From: Phycisphaerales bacterium
Lineage (GTDB): Bacteria > Planctomycetota > Phycisphaerae > Phycisphaerales > UBA1924
Direction: 5' to 3'
Length of the DNA stretch: 64,000 bases
NCBI GenBank assembly: GCA_028284805.1
Contig: JANQQZ010000133.1
Coordinates: forward strand, 1-64,000
In this document: piece by piece, positions 41,380-50,875 of the stretch
Position numbering within the stretch: position 1 is the stretch's first letter
Layout of the letters: every line of letters starts with the position of its first letter
Notes under the pieces: generated by a model
Seen by the model: only the letters and a program-made list of their open reading frames with translations
Databases searched by the model: none
Told to the model about the DNA's origin: nothing
Program-made: the position numbers and the translations under genes

Positions 41380-41985
41380 ATGGCCCTAACCTCGTGTGTG
41401 GATGACTGGCAAACCTGGACAGAGCGGATCGAGGCGGCGGCTCGGCTGACGCTTCCGGACCAAGACGCGGTACTGGCCGCGGGTCAGCCCTCGCACGGTC
41501 GACGATTGACCGCAGGTCTGCTGCTCAGCAGCGTGTCCGGACACCAGTTTGAGGGGGGCGACCTGACGACGCTCAGCGTTGACGAACACCTGCTCGCGGC
41601 CTCGGCGGGCGTAGTCGGTTGTCCGGAACCAAGCGGTGCAGGACCGGCGCTCCAGGGACGTTCGCCCGACGACGTCATCGAACTCTGGACCGAACGCGAG
41701 CTCTCGATGGTGCACGCGGCGTGGCTCCTGCCCGGCTGGACCGAACTCGCCGAGCGCTCCGCCCGGTGGCTGATCGACGAAATCCAGCCCGACAACGCGA
41801 CCAATCTGCCCTGGGCGGTGCAGGTCTTCGCGCACCTGTCGGTCACGGAAGGCACCGACGAGGCCCGCATGTACGCCGAGACGCTGCTGCACAACTGCAT
41901 GGTGTCGACCGGGCGGCCCGACCCTCTGTCCGGTCTGATCCTTCTGGATGCGGCCCGCCAGCTGCGCGTGCGCTACGCCGGCTGA
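41380..41985 (+). CDS. Conserved-looking hypothetical protein
   Basis: Uninterrupted 200 aa ORF with typical codon use, between divergent/convergent neighbours. Confidence 0.6.
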   Translation: MALTSCVDDWQTWTERIEAAARLTLPDQDAVLAAGQPSHGRRLTAGLLLSSVSGHQFEGGDLTTLSVDEHLLAASAGVVGCPEPSGAGPALQGRSPDDVIELWTERELSMVHAAWLLPGWTELAERSARWLIDEIQPDNATNLPWAVQVFAHLSVTEGTDEARMYAETLLHNCMVSTGRPDPLSGLILLDAARQLRVRYAG

Positions 41986-43874
41986 TTCGAGTTGGTCCGG
42001 CGCAGCCAGCGATCCGGATCGCGCACGTGCTTCTCGCCGTGTCGGCGCGCAAGCGCCGCGGCGATGAGGCCCATGAATGCCGGCTGCGGTCGCAGCGGAC
42101 GGCCCGTGAGTTCGGGGTGGAACTGAGCCCCGAAGAAGAACGGGTGCACGGGTCGATCGTCGCCTGTCTCGCGCGCGTTCGGCAGCTCGAGCACCTGCAT
42201 GATCGGGTGGACCGGGTGACGCCCGCTGAACACGAGCCCGCCCTGCGTCAACGCCTCGATGGCGTCGGGCTCGACCTCGTAGCGGTGCCGGAACCGCTCG
42301 CGGGCGGACTCTCCCTGGTAGAGCAATGACGCGAGCGTGCCAGCGGTGAGATCGATGTCTTGGGCGCCGAGGCGCATGGTGCCCCCGAGGCCCTCGATCT
42401 CCTTCTGCTCGGGCAGCTCGCTGATGACGAAGGGTCCCGAACCGCCGAACTCGGTGCTGCTCGCCTCGGACTGCCCGAGGACGTTACGCGCGAACTCGAT
42501 CACCGCGACCTGGAAACCCAGGCAGATGCCGAGGTACGGGGTGCCGGTCTCGCGGCAGTGACGCACCGCCTCGATCTTGCCCTCGACGCCGCGCGTGCCA
42601 AACCCGCCCGGGACGATGACGGCATCGAGCCCTTCGAGCAGGCGTGCCGCGTCCTCGGGTCCGACGATGTCGGTCGTATCGAGCCAGTGCTGCTCAATCC
42701 GCACGGGCTGATGGGCCGAGCAGTGCTCCAGTGCCTTGTCGATCGAGGCGTACGCGTCGCGGAGCTCGGTGTACTTGCCCAGGATGCCCACGTTGAGGTC
42801 GTTGCGTTTGGTCGAGGTCAACCCGATGATGAAGGAACGCCAGCGGTCGCGCGCGGCGTCCTCGTGCACCGCGTCGACCTTGTCGTGCAGCTCGAGAATG
42901 GACAGGATCTCGCGGTCGAGACCCTCAGCCCGGAGCTCGTCGGGGATGGTGTAGATGCTGGGGCGGTCGTGCATGCTGAACACACGGTTCAGCGGCACGT
43001 TCGAGAACATCGCGATCTTCTGCCGCGCCGAGTCCTCGACCGGGTTGCCGGCGCGGCAGGCGATGATGTGGGGCTGGATGCCCGCCTCCATCAGTCGCTT
43101 GATGCCCAACTGAGCCGCCTTGGACTTCTGCTCGCCCAGGGCCTTGGGCTCGATGACATACGTCAGCGCAACGAAGCAGGTCGAACCCTCACCCTCTTCG
43201 AACGCGAGCTCGCGGAGGGCCTCGATGTAGAAGCCGTTCTCGTAATCGCCCGCGGTGCCGCCGACTTCGACGAAGACGACATCGGCAGGCTGGCCGTTCT
43301 CGCCGCCGGTAACAGCGAGTTCGCGGAGCTTCCGCTTCACCTCGCCCGTCACGTGCGGGATCATCTGCACATCGCGCCCGAGGTAGCTGCCACGGCGCTC
43401 GCGGGTGAGGACGTCAGAGAAGATCTGCCCGCTGGTGATGTAGTTGCGCCCGGTCATGTTCTGGTCGAGCACGCGCTCGTAGGTGCCCAGGTCCATGTCG
43501 CACTCGGTGCCGTCGTCCAGCACGAAGACTTCCCCGTGCCGGTAGGGGTTGAGCGTGCCGGCGTCGACGTTGAGGTATCCCTCGAGCTTGATGGGCGCGA
43601 CTGCCAGCCCCTTGTCCTTCATGACCTTGGCGACGCTCGACGCAAAGATCCCCTTGCCGAGACCCGACATCACCGTGCCGATGACGACGACGTACTTCGT
43701 GCGTCCCTTGACGTAGCCATCGGGGATCGGGGAGTAGAACTCGGTCTCGACGCTGGTCTGCGCGGTGGACGCGAGCGAGGGCGAGCCGGTGCGTCGCCCC
43801 CCGGACGCCGGGGCCGGCGGCGTCGACGCCAGCACACGGATGTCGGGCGTGTTCGTTCGCCGGAGCTGGGGCAT
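41973..43874 (-). CDS. pyrG: CTP synthase (divergent N-terminal sequence)
   Basis: KYVVVIGTVMSGLGKGIFASSVAKVMKDKG..., GEVFVLDDGTECDMDLGTYERVL; C-terminal glutaminase GICLGFQ and HPEL. Confidence 0.93.
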   Translation of the reverse strand: MPQLRRTNTPDIRVLASTPPAPASGGRRTGSPSLASTAQTSVETEFYSPIPDGYVKGRTKYVVVIGTVMSGLGKGIFASSVAKVMKDKGLAVAPIKLEGYLNVDAGTLNPYRHGEVFVLDDGTECDMDLGTYERVLDQNMTGRNYITSGQIFSDVLTRERRGSYLGRDVQMIPHVTGEVKRKLRELAVTGGENGQPADVVFVEVGGTAGDYENGFYIEALRELAFEEGEGSTCFVALTYVIEPKALGEQKSKAAQLGIKRLMEAGIQPHIIACRAGNPVEDSARQKIAMFSNVPLNRVFSMHDRPSIYTIPDELRAEGLDREILSILELHDKVDAVHEDAARDRWRSFIIGLTSTKRNDLNVGILGKYTELRDAYASIDKALEHCSAHQPVRIEQHWLDTTDIVGPEDAARLLEGLDAVIVPGGFGTRGVEGKIEAVRHCRETGTPYLGICLGFQVAVIEFARNVLGQSEASSTEFGGSGPFVISELPEQKEIEGLGGTMRLGAQDIDLTAGTLASLLYQGESARERFRHRYEVEPDAIEALTQGGLVFSGRHPVHPIMQVLELPNARETGDDRPVHPFFFGAQFHPELTGRPLRPQPAFMGLIAAALARRHGEKHVRDPDRWLRRTNSNQPA

Positions 43875-43885
43875 GTCCGAGTGTA

Positions 43886-44653
43886 TCACAACGTGCGCCC
43901 TCCGTGCGCTGCGTGCCATCGGTCCACGAACGCGCGGTACTGCTCGCGCGTGTCAATGCCGGGGAGACCGGCGGGCTGCACGGCGACGGCAATCCGGTAG
44001 CCGTGCTCAAGGAACCGGAGCTGCTCGAGCCGCTCGGCCTGCTCGAGCGGGGTTGGGTCGAGCGCAGCGGCGCGGCCCAGGAACCAGCGACGGTAGACGT
44101 AGAGCCCGACGTGCCGGTAGTGCCCGACGCCTCCTGTCGCGTCGCGGTCGTGCGGCACGAGCGCTCGCGTGAACAGCAGCGCGTGCCCCGTCTGGTCCAG
44201 CACCGCCTTCACGAGGTTCGGGTTGGCCGGGTCCTCCCCCGCGCCGAACGGGCAGGCGATCGTCGCGACCGGGGCATCGGAGGCGGCGAGGGCTCGCACT
44301 CCGGCGTCGATGACCCCAGCCTCGATCTCGGGCTCGTCGCCCTGAACGTTGACGACGATGGCGTCGTCCGCGAGGTCGAGCTGCGAGGCAACCTCGGTGA
44401 CCCGGCTCGTGCCGTTCGGGTGATCCGACCGCGTGAGCCTGGCTTCGACCCCCCCCGCTTCGACCGCTTCGACGATCTCGGGCTCACCAGCGGCGACGAT
44501 CACGCGCGAGATGAGCGAGGCCCTTGCTGCGGCCTGGCAGACGTGCACGATCAGGGGCGTGCCCGTCTCGTCGGCGAGTACCTTTCGGGGGAAGCGTTCC
44601 GACCCGAGCCTGGCGGGGATGATCGCCGTCGCGCTCGGGTCGGAGCCGGTCAT
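43886..44653 (-). CDS. kdsB: CMP-Kdo synthetase (3-deoxy-manno-octulosonate cytidylyltransferase)
   Basis: IIPARLGSERFPRKVLADETGTPLIVHV, LTRSDHPNGTSRVTEVA, VNVQGDEPEI, HVGLYVYR, LEQAERLEQLRFLEHGYRI. Confidence 0.96.
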   Translation of the reverse strand: MTGSDPSATAIIPARLGSERFPRKVLADETGTPLIVHVCQAAARASLISRVIVAAGEPEIVEAVEAGGVEARLTRSDHPNGTSRVTEVASQLDLADDAIVVNVQGDEPEIEAGVIDAGVRALAASDAPVATIACPFGAGEDPANPNLVKAVLDQTGHALLFTRALVPHDRDATGGVGHYRHVGLYVYRRWFLGRAAALDPTPLEQAERLEQLRFLEHGYRIAVAVQPAGLPGIDTREQYRAFVDRWHAAHGGRTL

Positions 44654-46143
44654 TGGCCTCGGAGCCTCTTGACCAGCTGCTTGGCGGCCTCGTACCGGGC
44701 CTGAATATCCCGGTAGTCGAACTGCTGCATCGCGATGCCGCTGGCGATCTTCTCGGCCTCGGCGGCCGCATCGCCATCCTCTTCGGCTTCGGCCTTCCGT
44801 GAGAGCGCGTCCATCAGGGCGTACCGGAGCTGCATCCCGGTCTCGTCGCGGTCATCGCTGTGGCTCGTGATCGCCTGGCGAAGGGTATCGATCGCGGGAT
44901 CGATCATGCCGATCTTCCCGAAGCTCTCCCCAAGCATCGCGAGCGAGCGGGCCTTGTACTTGCCGTCCGACTGGCTCTTCTGGAGCAGCGGGATCGCCTT
45001 CTGGTACTCGCCTGCGTCGTAGTATCGCCGCCCGAGCTCGTACTTCGGGCCGGCATCGGTCGGGAACGCCTCCACGCGGGCGGCGAACTCCTGGATCTCG
45101 AGCTGGCGGAACTTGGGCTCGAACTCGGCAAGCTCGTCGGTGTACTTCTGCTCGCCGCTCTCGGCCTTCGTCCGCAGCGCAACGAGCTTGCGACGCGCAA
45201 CACGCATCTGGATATCGCCCGCCTGCTGGCGAAACGAGAACTGGCCGTGCTTCTTGAATGCCTTCATCGCGATGCTGTAGGCCAGTTTCTCATCGTCCTT
45301 GGTGCCCCGCTCGAGGAGGCGTTTGATGTAGGTCTTAGCGGCGGGAATGTCGTCGGGGCGCGACTCCAGGTCGGCCTTCGCGCGTTCCAGCAGGCGCTCG
45401 ATCGTGTCGGCCGATTTCGAGATGCTGTCCTCGTCGGCGAGCTCTCGCTGCTTGTCGGCGTCGCGGATGTTTTTGCGGAACCCACCCTGCCCGCGGTCTT
45501 CGAATCCGCCCTGGCTCAGCGTCGCTTCTGCGGACATGTTGCGGACGTCCTGGGCCAGTTTGCCGTCCGCGGGGTCGATGCGGACCGCCGCCTCGCCGGC
45601 CTTGGTCGCCAGATCGAATGCGCCCAGGCTCTGCATCGCACGCATGAGCTTGACCGCGGCATCCTTCTTTGGCTTGGCGTCCGCCTGCAACGCCCGCAGG
45701 GCACGCTCACCCAACCAGTAGGCGGGCTCGGGGAGATCAGCGCTGGAGGCCGCCTCGGCGACCTTCACGGCATGCCCCGTATCCGCGGGCTTCAGGGCCC
45801 ACACGAGCAAGGCAGCGAGGTACTTCGCGATCGGGCCCTTCGCCCCGGAAGCCGCCTTCACGGTTTCCTTGCTGGGCCCCTTCTTCCCGTTCTGGTTGGA
45901 GAACGAGAGGGCGGCGCCGCAGAACGCCTCGAGCGCGTTCATGTCGTGCGGGCTGAAGGCCATGCCGCGGAGCCAGAGCTGCATTGCGTAGTCGTAGTTC
46001 CCGGTGTCCTGGGTGGTGCGGGCGTGCTCGAAGAACTTGGACGCCTTCTCGGGCGAGTTCTCGGCGGGCTTGTCGTCGCCGTTGGCGTCTCCGCCGTCGT
46101 TTCCTTTTTTGCCCTTGCCGATGAATGCCACGCCGACCTCCAC
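44650..46143 (-). CDS. TPR-repeat protein (hypothetical)
   Basis: Multiple TPR-like helices (YELGRRYYDAGEYQKAIPLLQKSQSDGKYKARSLAMLGESFGKIGMIDPAIDTLRQAI); overlaps kdsB start. Confidence 0.7.
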   Translation of the reverse strand: MEVGVAFIGKGKKGNDGGDANGDDKPAENSPEKASKFFEHARTTQDTGNYDYAMQLWLRGMAFSPHDMNALEAFCGAALSFSNQNGKKGPSKETVKAASGAKGPIAKYLAALLVWALKPADTGHAVKVAEAASSADLPEPAYWLGERALRALQADAKPKKDAAVKLMRAMQSLGAFDLATKAGEAAVRIDPADGKLAQDVRNMSAEATLSQGGFEDRGQGGFRKNIRDADKQRELADEDSISKSADTIERLLERAKADLESRPDDIPAAKTYIKRLLERGTKDDEKLAYSIAMKAFKKHGQFSFRQQAGDIQMRVARRKLVALRTKAESGEQKYTDELAEFEPKFRQLEIQEFAARVEAFPTDAGPKYELGRRYYDAGEYQKAIPLLQKSQSDGKYKARSLAMLGESFGKIGMIDPAIDTLRQAITSHSDDRDETGMQLRYALMDALSRKAEAEEDGDAAAEAEKIASGIAMQQFDYRDIQARYEAAKQLVKRLRGQ

Positions 46144-46240
46144 TCGGGCGGGCCAGGTGCCCCGCGCACGACGCCGATTCTAGCGCCGCACCCGAGCCGC
46201 CGCCGCGATCGAGGTTCTCGGGCTCAGCTACACTCTGCGA

Positions 46241-46786
46241 GTGACCGACCCGAGCGACCTCAGGCTGCGCCAGTACCCCGATCCGATCCTGCGTGAACGC
46301 GCCGAGCCGGTCGATGAAGTCGATGACCGCGTCCGCGGGCTGGCCCGGCGCATGATCGAGATCATGCGGGAAGCCGACGGCATCGGCCTGGCTGCCCAGC
46401 AGGTGGGGCTCACGATCCGCGTGTTCGTCTGCGATGTCCCGGCTGATCCCGACGCGAGCGAGACGGACGGCGTCGTGACGGGCACGGATGGCCCGATGGT
46501 GTGCATCAATCCCGAGTTCGTCGACGCGTCGGACGAGCGATCCCCTTTCGACGAGGGATGCCTGAGCCTGCCCGGGCTCCGGGGCGACGTGATCCGCCCG
46601 GAGGTGGTCACGCTCAAGGCGTTGGACGCGGAAGGCAGGCCATTCGAGGTTCGGGGCGGCGGCCTGCTGGCCCGCTGCTGGCAGCACGAGACCGACCACC
46701 TGGACGGTGTGCTGATCATCGACCGCATGACGCAGATGTCGCGGCTCAAGAACCGCCGGAAGCTGCGTGAGTTGGAGCGCGCCTGA
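46241..46786 (+). CDS. def: Peptide deformylase
   Basis: EADGIGLAAQQVGL, EGCLSLPG, QHETDHLDGVL. Confidence 0.97.
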   Translation: MTDPSDLRLRQYPDPILRERAEPVDEVDDRVRGLARRMIEIMREADGIGLAAQQVGLTIRVFVCDVPADPDASETDGVVTGTDGPMVCINPEFVDASDERSPFDEGCLSLPGLRGDVIRPEVVTLKALDAEGRPFEVRGGGLLARCWQHETDHLDGVLIIDRMTQMSRLKNRRKLRELERA

Positions 46787-47709
46787 TGCGTCTGGTGTTC
46801 CTGGGCTCTGGGGCCTTCGGCGTGCCCACGCTGCGCAGGCTGCTCGCCGAACACGACGTCGCCCTGGTGGTGACCCAACCCGATCGCCCCGCTGGTCGAG
46901 GGGGCACGCTCCGCCCAACGCCGATCGCGGCTGTTGCGGCCGAAGCGGGCGCCCGAACACTTCGCCCGGATCGGATCAACACACCCGAGATCATCGAGCA
47001 GGTACGGGGCGTCGATGCCGATGCCTGGGTCGTCATCGCATACGGGCAGAAGCTGGGGCCGAGCCTGCTCGACGGGGTGTTCGCGGTGAACCTGCATGCA
47101 AGCCTGCTGCCAAGGTGGCGCGGGGCGGCGCCGATCCACCATGCGGTCATGTCGGGTGACACCGAAACGGGGAACAGCGTGATCACGCTCGCCCAGGAGA
47201 TGGACGCGGGCGACGTGCTCGCGACGACGACTCGCCCGATCGAGCCGACCCAGACCACGGGCGAGCTGCACGATCTGCTGGCCGAAGACGGCCCGGACGC
47301 CGTGCTGGGGGTGCTCGCGGCGCACGCCCAGGCGTGTGTGGAGCGTCGTGTCCAGGATCGTGCGCGGGTCACACTCGCGTCGAAGCTGTCGCGAGCGGAT
47401 GCGGTCATCGACTTCGAGCGGACGGGCGAACAGTGCCGTGCGCACATCAACGGGCTGAGCCCCTGGCCCGGGTGCGCCGTCGAGATCGCGGGCACGACAG
47501 TGAAACTGCTCCGTGCGGGCCCGGCGGACGGCACGGGCGAACCGGGTGAGCTGATCGATGCCGAACAGGGGGTCGTCGCATGCGGCGAGGGAGCAGTCCG
47601 GTTGCTCGAGGTCCAGCCCTCGGGCAAGAAGCCAATGGCGTTTGCGGACTTCGCACGCGGACGGAGCCCTGAAAGCGGCGCCCTCGTCACAGCCAAGAAA
47701 GACGCATGA
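46786..47709 (+). CDS. fmt: Methionyl-tRNA formyltransferase
   Basis: VFLGSGAFGVPTLRRLL, AYGQKLGPSLLD, NLHASLLPRWRGAAPIHHAVMSGDTETGNSVI. Confidence 0.97.
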   Translation: MRLVFLGSGAFGVPTLRRLLAEHDVALVVTQPDRPAGRGGTLRPTPIAAVAAEAGARTLRPDRINTPEIIEQVRGVDADAWVVIAYGQKLGPSLLDGVFAVNLHASLLPRWRGAAPIHHAVMSGDTETGNSVITLAQEMDAGDVLATTTRPIEPTQTTGELHDLLAEDGPDAVLGVLAAHAQACVERRVQDRARVTLASKLSRADAVIDFERTGEQCRAHINGLSPWPGCAVEIAGTTVKLLRAGPADGTGEPGELIDAEQGVVACGEGAVRLLEVQPSGKKPMAFADFARGRSPESGALVTAKKDA

Positions 47710-48320
47710 AGCGCGAGTCTGCCCAGACCGGGATGCGTCTGCTGTGGGATCTGATCCCGGGCTGGCGATCCTCGTCGGCTTCCGCGCCATCGCCCAGGAC
47801 ACCCCCGCGGGCGGAAGCCAAGCCGGAGCGGGCGAGACGCGAGCGTTCGGCCTCAGAGGATCGGTACGAGCGAATGGCAAGGCACATGCTCCGCGAACAC
47901 GGCGTGCGGGTCCGAAAGTGGCGGTCTTCCTCCAGCGGCGTGGCCTGGCAGGTGCGCTACGCCGACGGCAGCATCAGCCGCCTGATCGAATCGCCCAGGC
48001 CGCGCGGCCCGGTGTCTGCCGCGATCTTCCTCCACGAGATCGGACACCACGCGATCGGCTTCGACCGCTACAAGCCCCGCTGTCTCGAGGAGTACCACGC
48101 CTGGATGTACTCGCTCGGCCAAATGGAACGGTGGGACATCACGATCACGGAGCGTGTGCGAGACCGCGTGCACGACTCGCTGCACTACGCGGTGCTCAAG
48201 GCAAGGCGGCGAGGCCTGAAGCGTCTGCCGCACGAACTCGAGCCCTATCTGCGCCCACGTCAGCGGGCGTCGGCAGAGAAGCACCCCGGGTGCGACTCGA
48301 ACGCACAACCTGCGGATTAG
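47706..48320 (+). CDS. Hypothetical protein with HEIGHH motif; 3' end overlaps tRNA-Arg antisense
   Basis: FLHEIGHHAIGFDRYKPRCLEEYHAWMYS; terminal GCDSNAQPAD is antisense tRNA sequence. Confidence 0.55.
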   Translation: MKRESAQTGMRLLWDLIPGWRSSSASAPSPRTPPRAEAKPERARRERSASEDRYERMARHMLREHGVRVRKWRSSSSGVAWQVRYADGSISRLIESPRPRGPVSAAIFLHEIGHHAIGFDRYKPRCLEEYHAWMYSLGQMERWDITITERVRDRVHDSLHYAVLKARRRGLKRLPHELEPYLRPRQRASAEKHPGCDSNAQPAD

Positions 48321-48355
48321 AAGTCCGCTGCTCTATCCAGTTGAGCTACCGGGGC
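48282..48355 (-). tRNA. tRNA-Arg (anticodon TCT)
   Basis: Minus strand gccccggTAGCTCAACTGGATAGAGCAgcggaCTTCTAAtccgcaggttgtgcgTTCGAGTcgcacccggggtg; cloverleaf arms pair (G1-U72 wobble), anticodon TCT. Confidence 0.95.
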
Positions 48356-48393
48356 GTCCGAGAATCGTACGCCGAGGCAGACAGCACGGCGTC

Positions 48394-48399
48394 TAGAAT
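48394..48399 (+). promoter_or_regulatory. -10 element TAGAAT six nt upstream of ctaB ATG (predicted leaderless)
   Basis: gtcTAGAATcggctcATG. Confidence 0.55.
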
Positions 48400-48405
48400 C
48401 GGCTC

Positions 48406-49374
48406 ATGTCACGGACGGAGACCATGTCGGCTCAGGGGGACCCTCTCGCGATGGGATCCGCGTCCACCGAGCGGGCGCAGGCGGCGCGTGACTTCCTCGA
48501 GCTGAGCAAGCCGGGCATCACCCGGATGGTAACGATCGCGTCGGGGGTAGGCTTCGCGGTGTCCGCCGCGTGGCACGGCCGTCTCGACAGCGGCGTGCTC
48601 GTTCCCGCGATCGGGTGCCTCGTAGGCACCGCGATCGCGTCCGCGGGGGCCAACGCGCTCAACCAAGTAATCGAGGCCCGGCGCGACGCGATGATGGACC
48701 GAACCATGGGCAGGCCCCTGCCGTCCGGTCGGCTCGATTCCCCGCAGGCGTGGTACTTCGCGGCGCTGTGTTCGGTGCTCGGACCGGCCGTGCTGCTGGG
48801 CACGAACTGGGTCGCCGCCGCCCTCGCGGCATTGACGATCGTGCTCTACGCGGCGTTCTACACCCCGCTCAAGCCCGTCTCCCCGATCTCGACGTATGTC
48901 GGAGCGGTTCCGGGTGCCCTGCCCTGCTTGATTGGCTGGGCGGCAGCGTCTCCGGAGCCCGTCGTGGACCTGACGCTCGCGCCCGCGTGGTCGGTGTTCT
49001 CGATCCTGTTGGTCTGGCAGATCCCCCACTTCCTTTCGATCGCGCTGGTGTACCGCGATCAGTACGAGCGGGCCGGGTTCAGGCCGGTGCCACGCCGGTC
49101 CCATGCGTCGGCTGTCGCGTGGTGGATCCTTGTGCTGACGGCGGGCACCGTGCTGGTCTCTGCGGCGCCGCTGGCCGCGATGCCCGAGCTGATCGGGCTG
49201 GTGTATGCGTCGGTCGCGGCGATCGGCGGAGCGTTCTTCGTTCACGCCGCGGTGCGGCTCGTCCAGCAACCCGGGATCGCCGGCGCAAGGCGCGTGTTCT
49301 TTACGTCGATCGCGTACCTGCCAGTCGTCTATACGGCTCTAGTCGCGGACGCGTTGGTCTGGAACGCGCGGTGA
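48406..49374 (+). CDS. ctaB: Protoheme IX farnesyltransferase (heme O synthase)
   Basis: LSKPGITRMV, NALNQVIEARRDAMMDRTMGRPLPSGR, YTPLKPVSPISTYVGAVPGALPCLIGW. Confidence 0.96.
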   Translation: MSRTETMSAQGDPLAMGSASTERAQAARDFLELSKPGITRMVTIASGVGFAVSAAWHGRLDSGVLVPAIGCLVGTAIASAGANALNQVIEARRDAMMDRTMGRPLPSGRLDSPQAWYFAALCSVLGPAVLLGTNWVAAALAALTIVLYAAFYTPLKPVSPISTYVGAVPGALPCLIGWAAASPEPVVDLTLAPAWSVFSILLVWQIPHFLSIALVYRDQYERAGFRPVPRRSHASAVAWWILVLTAGTVLVSAAPLAAMPELIGLVYASVAAIGGAFFVHAAVRLVQQPGIAGARRVFFTSIAYLPVVYTALVADALVWNAR

Positions 49375-50132
49375 CCGTCTCGGTCGAGGGCGTCTCGGTC
49401 CGACTTGGCGAGCGCGAGGTTCTGCTTGATGTTTCGGCGGAGTTCTCCGCGGGCGAGGTAGCCGCGATCGTCGGGGCGAATGGGTCGGGCAAGTCGACGC
49501 TCCTGGACGTGATCGCGGGCCTTCGCCGACCCGATGTCGGGCGTGTCGGTGTCTCGGGACAGATCGGTTTCGTCCGCCAGCAGCCGGCGATCGATCGCCT
49601 GCTGACGGTGCGTGAAAACCTCGGCTTCTTCGTGGACGTACACGGCGCCGATCGCTCGCGCATCGGGCCGCTGCTCGATCGTTCCGGGCTCGCCGATCGA
49701 TCCAACGACCGTGCTGGGACGCTTTCGGGCGGCATGCTGCGCAGGCTTGATCTTCTGCGGGCGCTCTCGGTCGGGCCTCGCGTGCTGCTGCTCGACGAGC
49801 CGACGAGCGGGCTCGACACCGCGTCGCGATCGGCCTTCGTGACGGTCGTGCGCGAGCTCACCACGCGAGACGAGATCACCACGCTCTGGGTCACGCACAC
49901 CTCCGAAGAGACGGACGCCGCAGATCGGGTCTTCATGATGAACGGCGGACGCCTGACCGAGCTCTACCCGCACCAACGTGAGAGCCTGTGGGAAATCACG
50001 CGGGGCGGCGAGCCCCCCATCCGCGTGCCGCGCGCCGAGGCGCAGGCTGTCGTTGCGTCGGCGATCGAGACGGGACACGGGGTCGAATGCCGCCCCGTCC
50101 TCATCGCGGGACAGAGGGGTGCTGCTCGGTGA
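49371..50132 (+). CDS. ABC transporter ATPase (heme/cofactor-export or NosF/NatA-like)
   Basis: Walker A GANGSGKSTLLD, TLSGGMLRRLDLLRAL, LLLDEPTSGLD. Confidence 0.92.
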   Translation: MTVSVEGVSVRLGEREVLLDVSAEFSAGEVAAIVGANGSGKSTLLDVIAGLRRPDVGRVGVSGQIGFVRQQPAIDRLLTVRENLGFFVDVHGADRSRIGPLLDRSGLADRSNDRAGTLSGGMLRRLDLLRALSVGPRVLLLDEPTSGLDTASRSAFVTVVRELTTRDEITTLWVTHTSEETDAADRVFMMNGGRLTELYPHQRESLWEITRGGEPPIRVPRAEAQAVVASAIETGHGVECRPVLIAGQRGAAR

Positions 50133-50872
50133 GCGTTGTCGTCGCGATGCTCAGACGTGAAGTCACTCGCTTCGTGAGGCAGCCAATCCGCGCCGCGGCG
50201 ACCGTGGGGACGCCCGCGCTCCTGCTACTCGGGCTCGGCGCTGGCCTCGCGGGCGAACTCGGCGGTCTCTCCGACGCGGGCTACGCGGGCTTCCTGCTGC
50301 CCGGAATGATCGCGATGGCGTCGCTCTTCGCGGGCGTGTTCGGGGCGATCTCGCTGATCGACGACCGGGACAATGGGCCGATGCTCGCTATCCTGGCTGG
50401 CCCGGCGCCTGTCCGGCGGATCGGGTTCGGCAAGGTGCTGGCCCTCGCACTGCTCGCGATCGCACAGTCGGCGCCGCTTCTCGCGGGTGCGTGGCTTGTT
50501 GGGCTGCGCCCGACGGCCGGCGGCGTGCTGCTGGCTCTGGCCGGGATCGCCGCCCTGGCATTCGGGACCGCGGGCGTCGCGCTCGCGATCGCGTGGCGCT
50601 CGCCCGACACCGGGGCGTTCCACGGGGCCATGAATCTCGTGCTGCTCCCGAGCTGGATGCTCGCCGGCGCGTTTTATCCACCGGACACGGCCCACCCGGT
50701 CATGCGGTGGATCACCCTCGCCGATCCGCTGTCGTGGCCCGTCGCAACGATCCGGCTCGGGCTGCTCGGCGAATCAAGAATGCCAGGACCCGACTGGGTG
50801 TTCGTCACACTCACCATTGCGTTCGCTCTGGTTGGCGGCGCGTGCGGGACCCTGATGGCCCGAAGGAGGTAG
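50129..50872 (+). CDS. ABC-2 type permease
   Basis: Six TM segments; LREVTRF...GFLLPGMIAMASLFAGVFGAISLIDDRDNGPM; overlaps ATPase gene. Confidence 0.87.
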   Translation: MSVVVAMLRREVTRFVRQPIRAAATVGTPALLLLGLGAGLAGELGGLSDAGYAGFLLPGMIAMASLFAGVFGAISLIDDRDNGPMLAILAGPAPVRRIGFGKVLALALLAIAQSAPLLAGAWLVGLRPTAGGVLLALAGIAALAFGTAGVALAIAWRSPDTGAFHGAMNLVLLPSWMLAGAFYPPDTAHPVMRWITLADPLSWPVATIRLGLLGESRMPGPDWVFVTLTIAFALVGGACGTLMARRR

Positions 50873-50875
50873 CAG

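Noticed and set aside
46228-47880. 550-aa minus-strand ORF opposite def/fmt
   Set aside because: Antisense of two unambiguous essential genes
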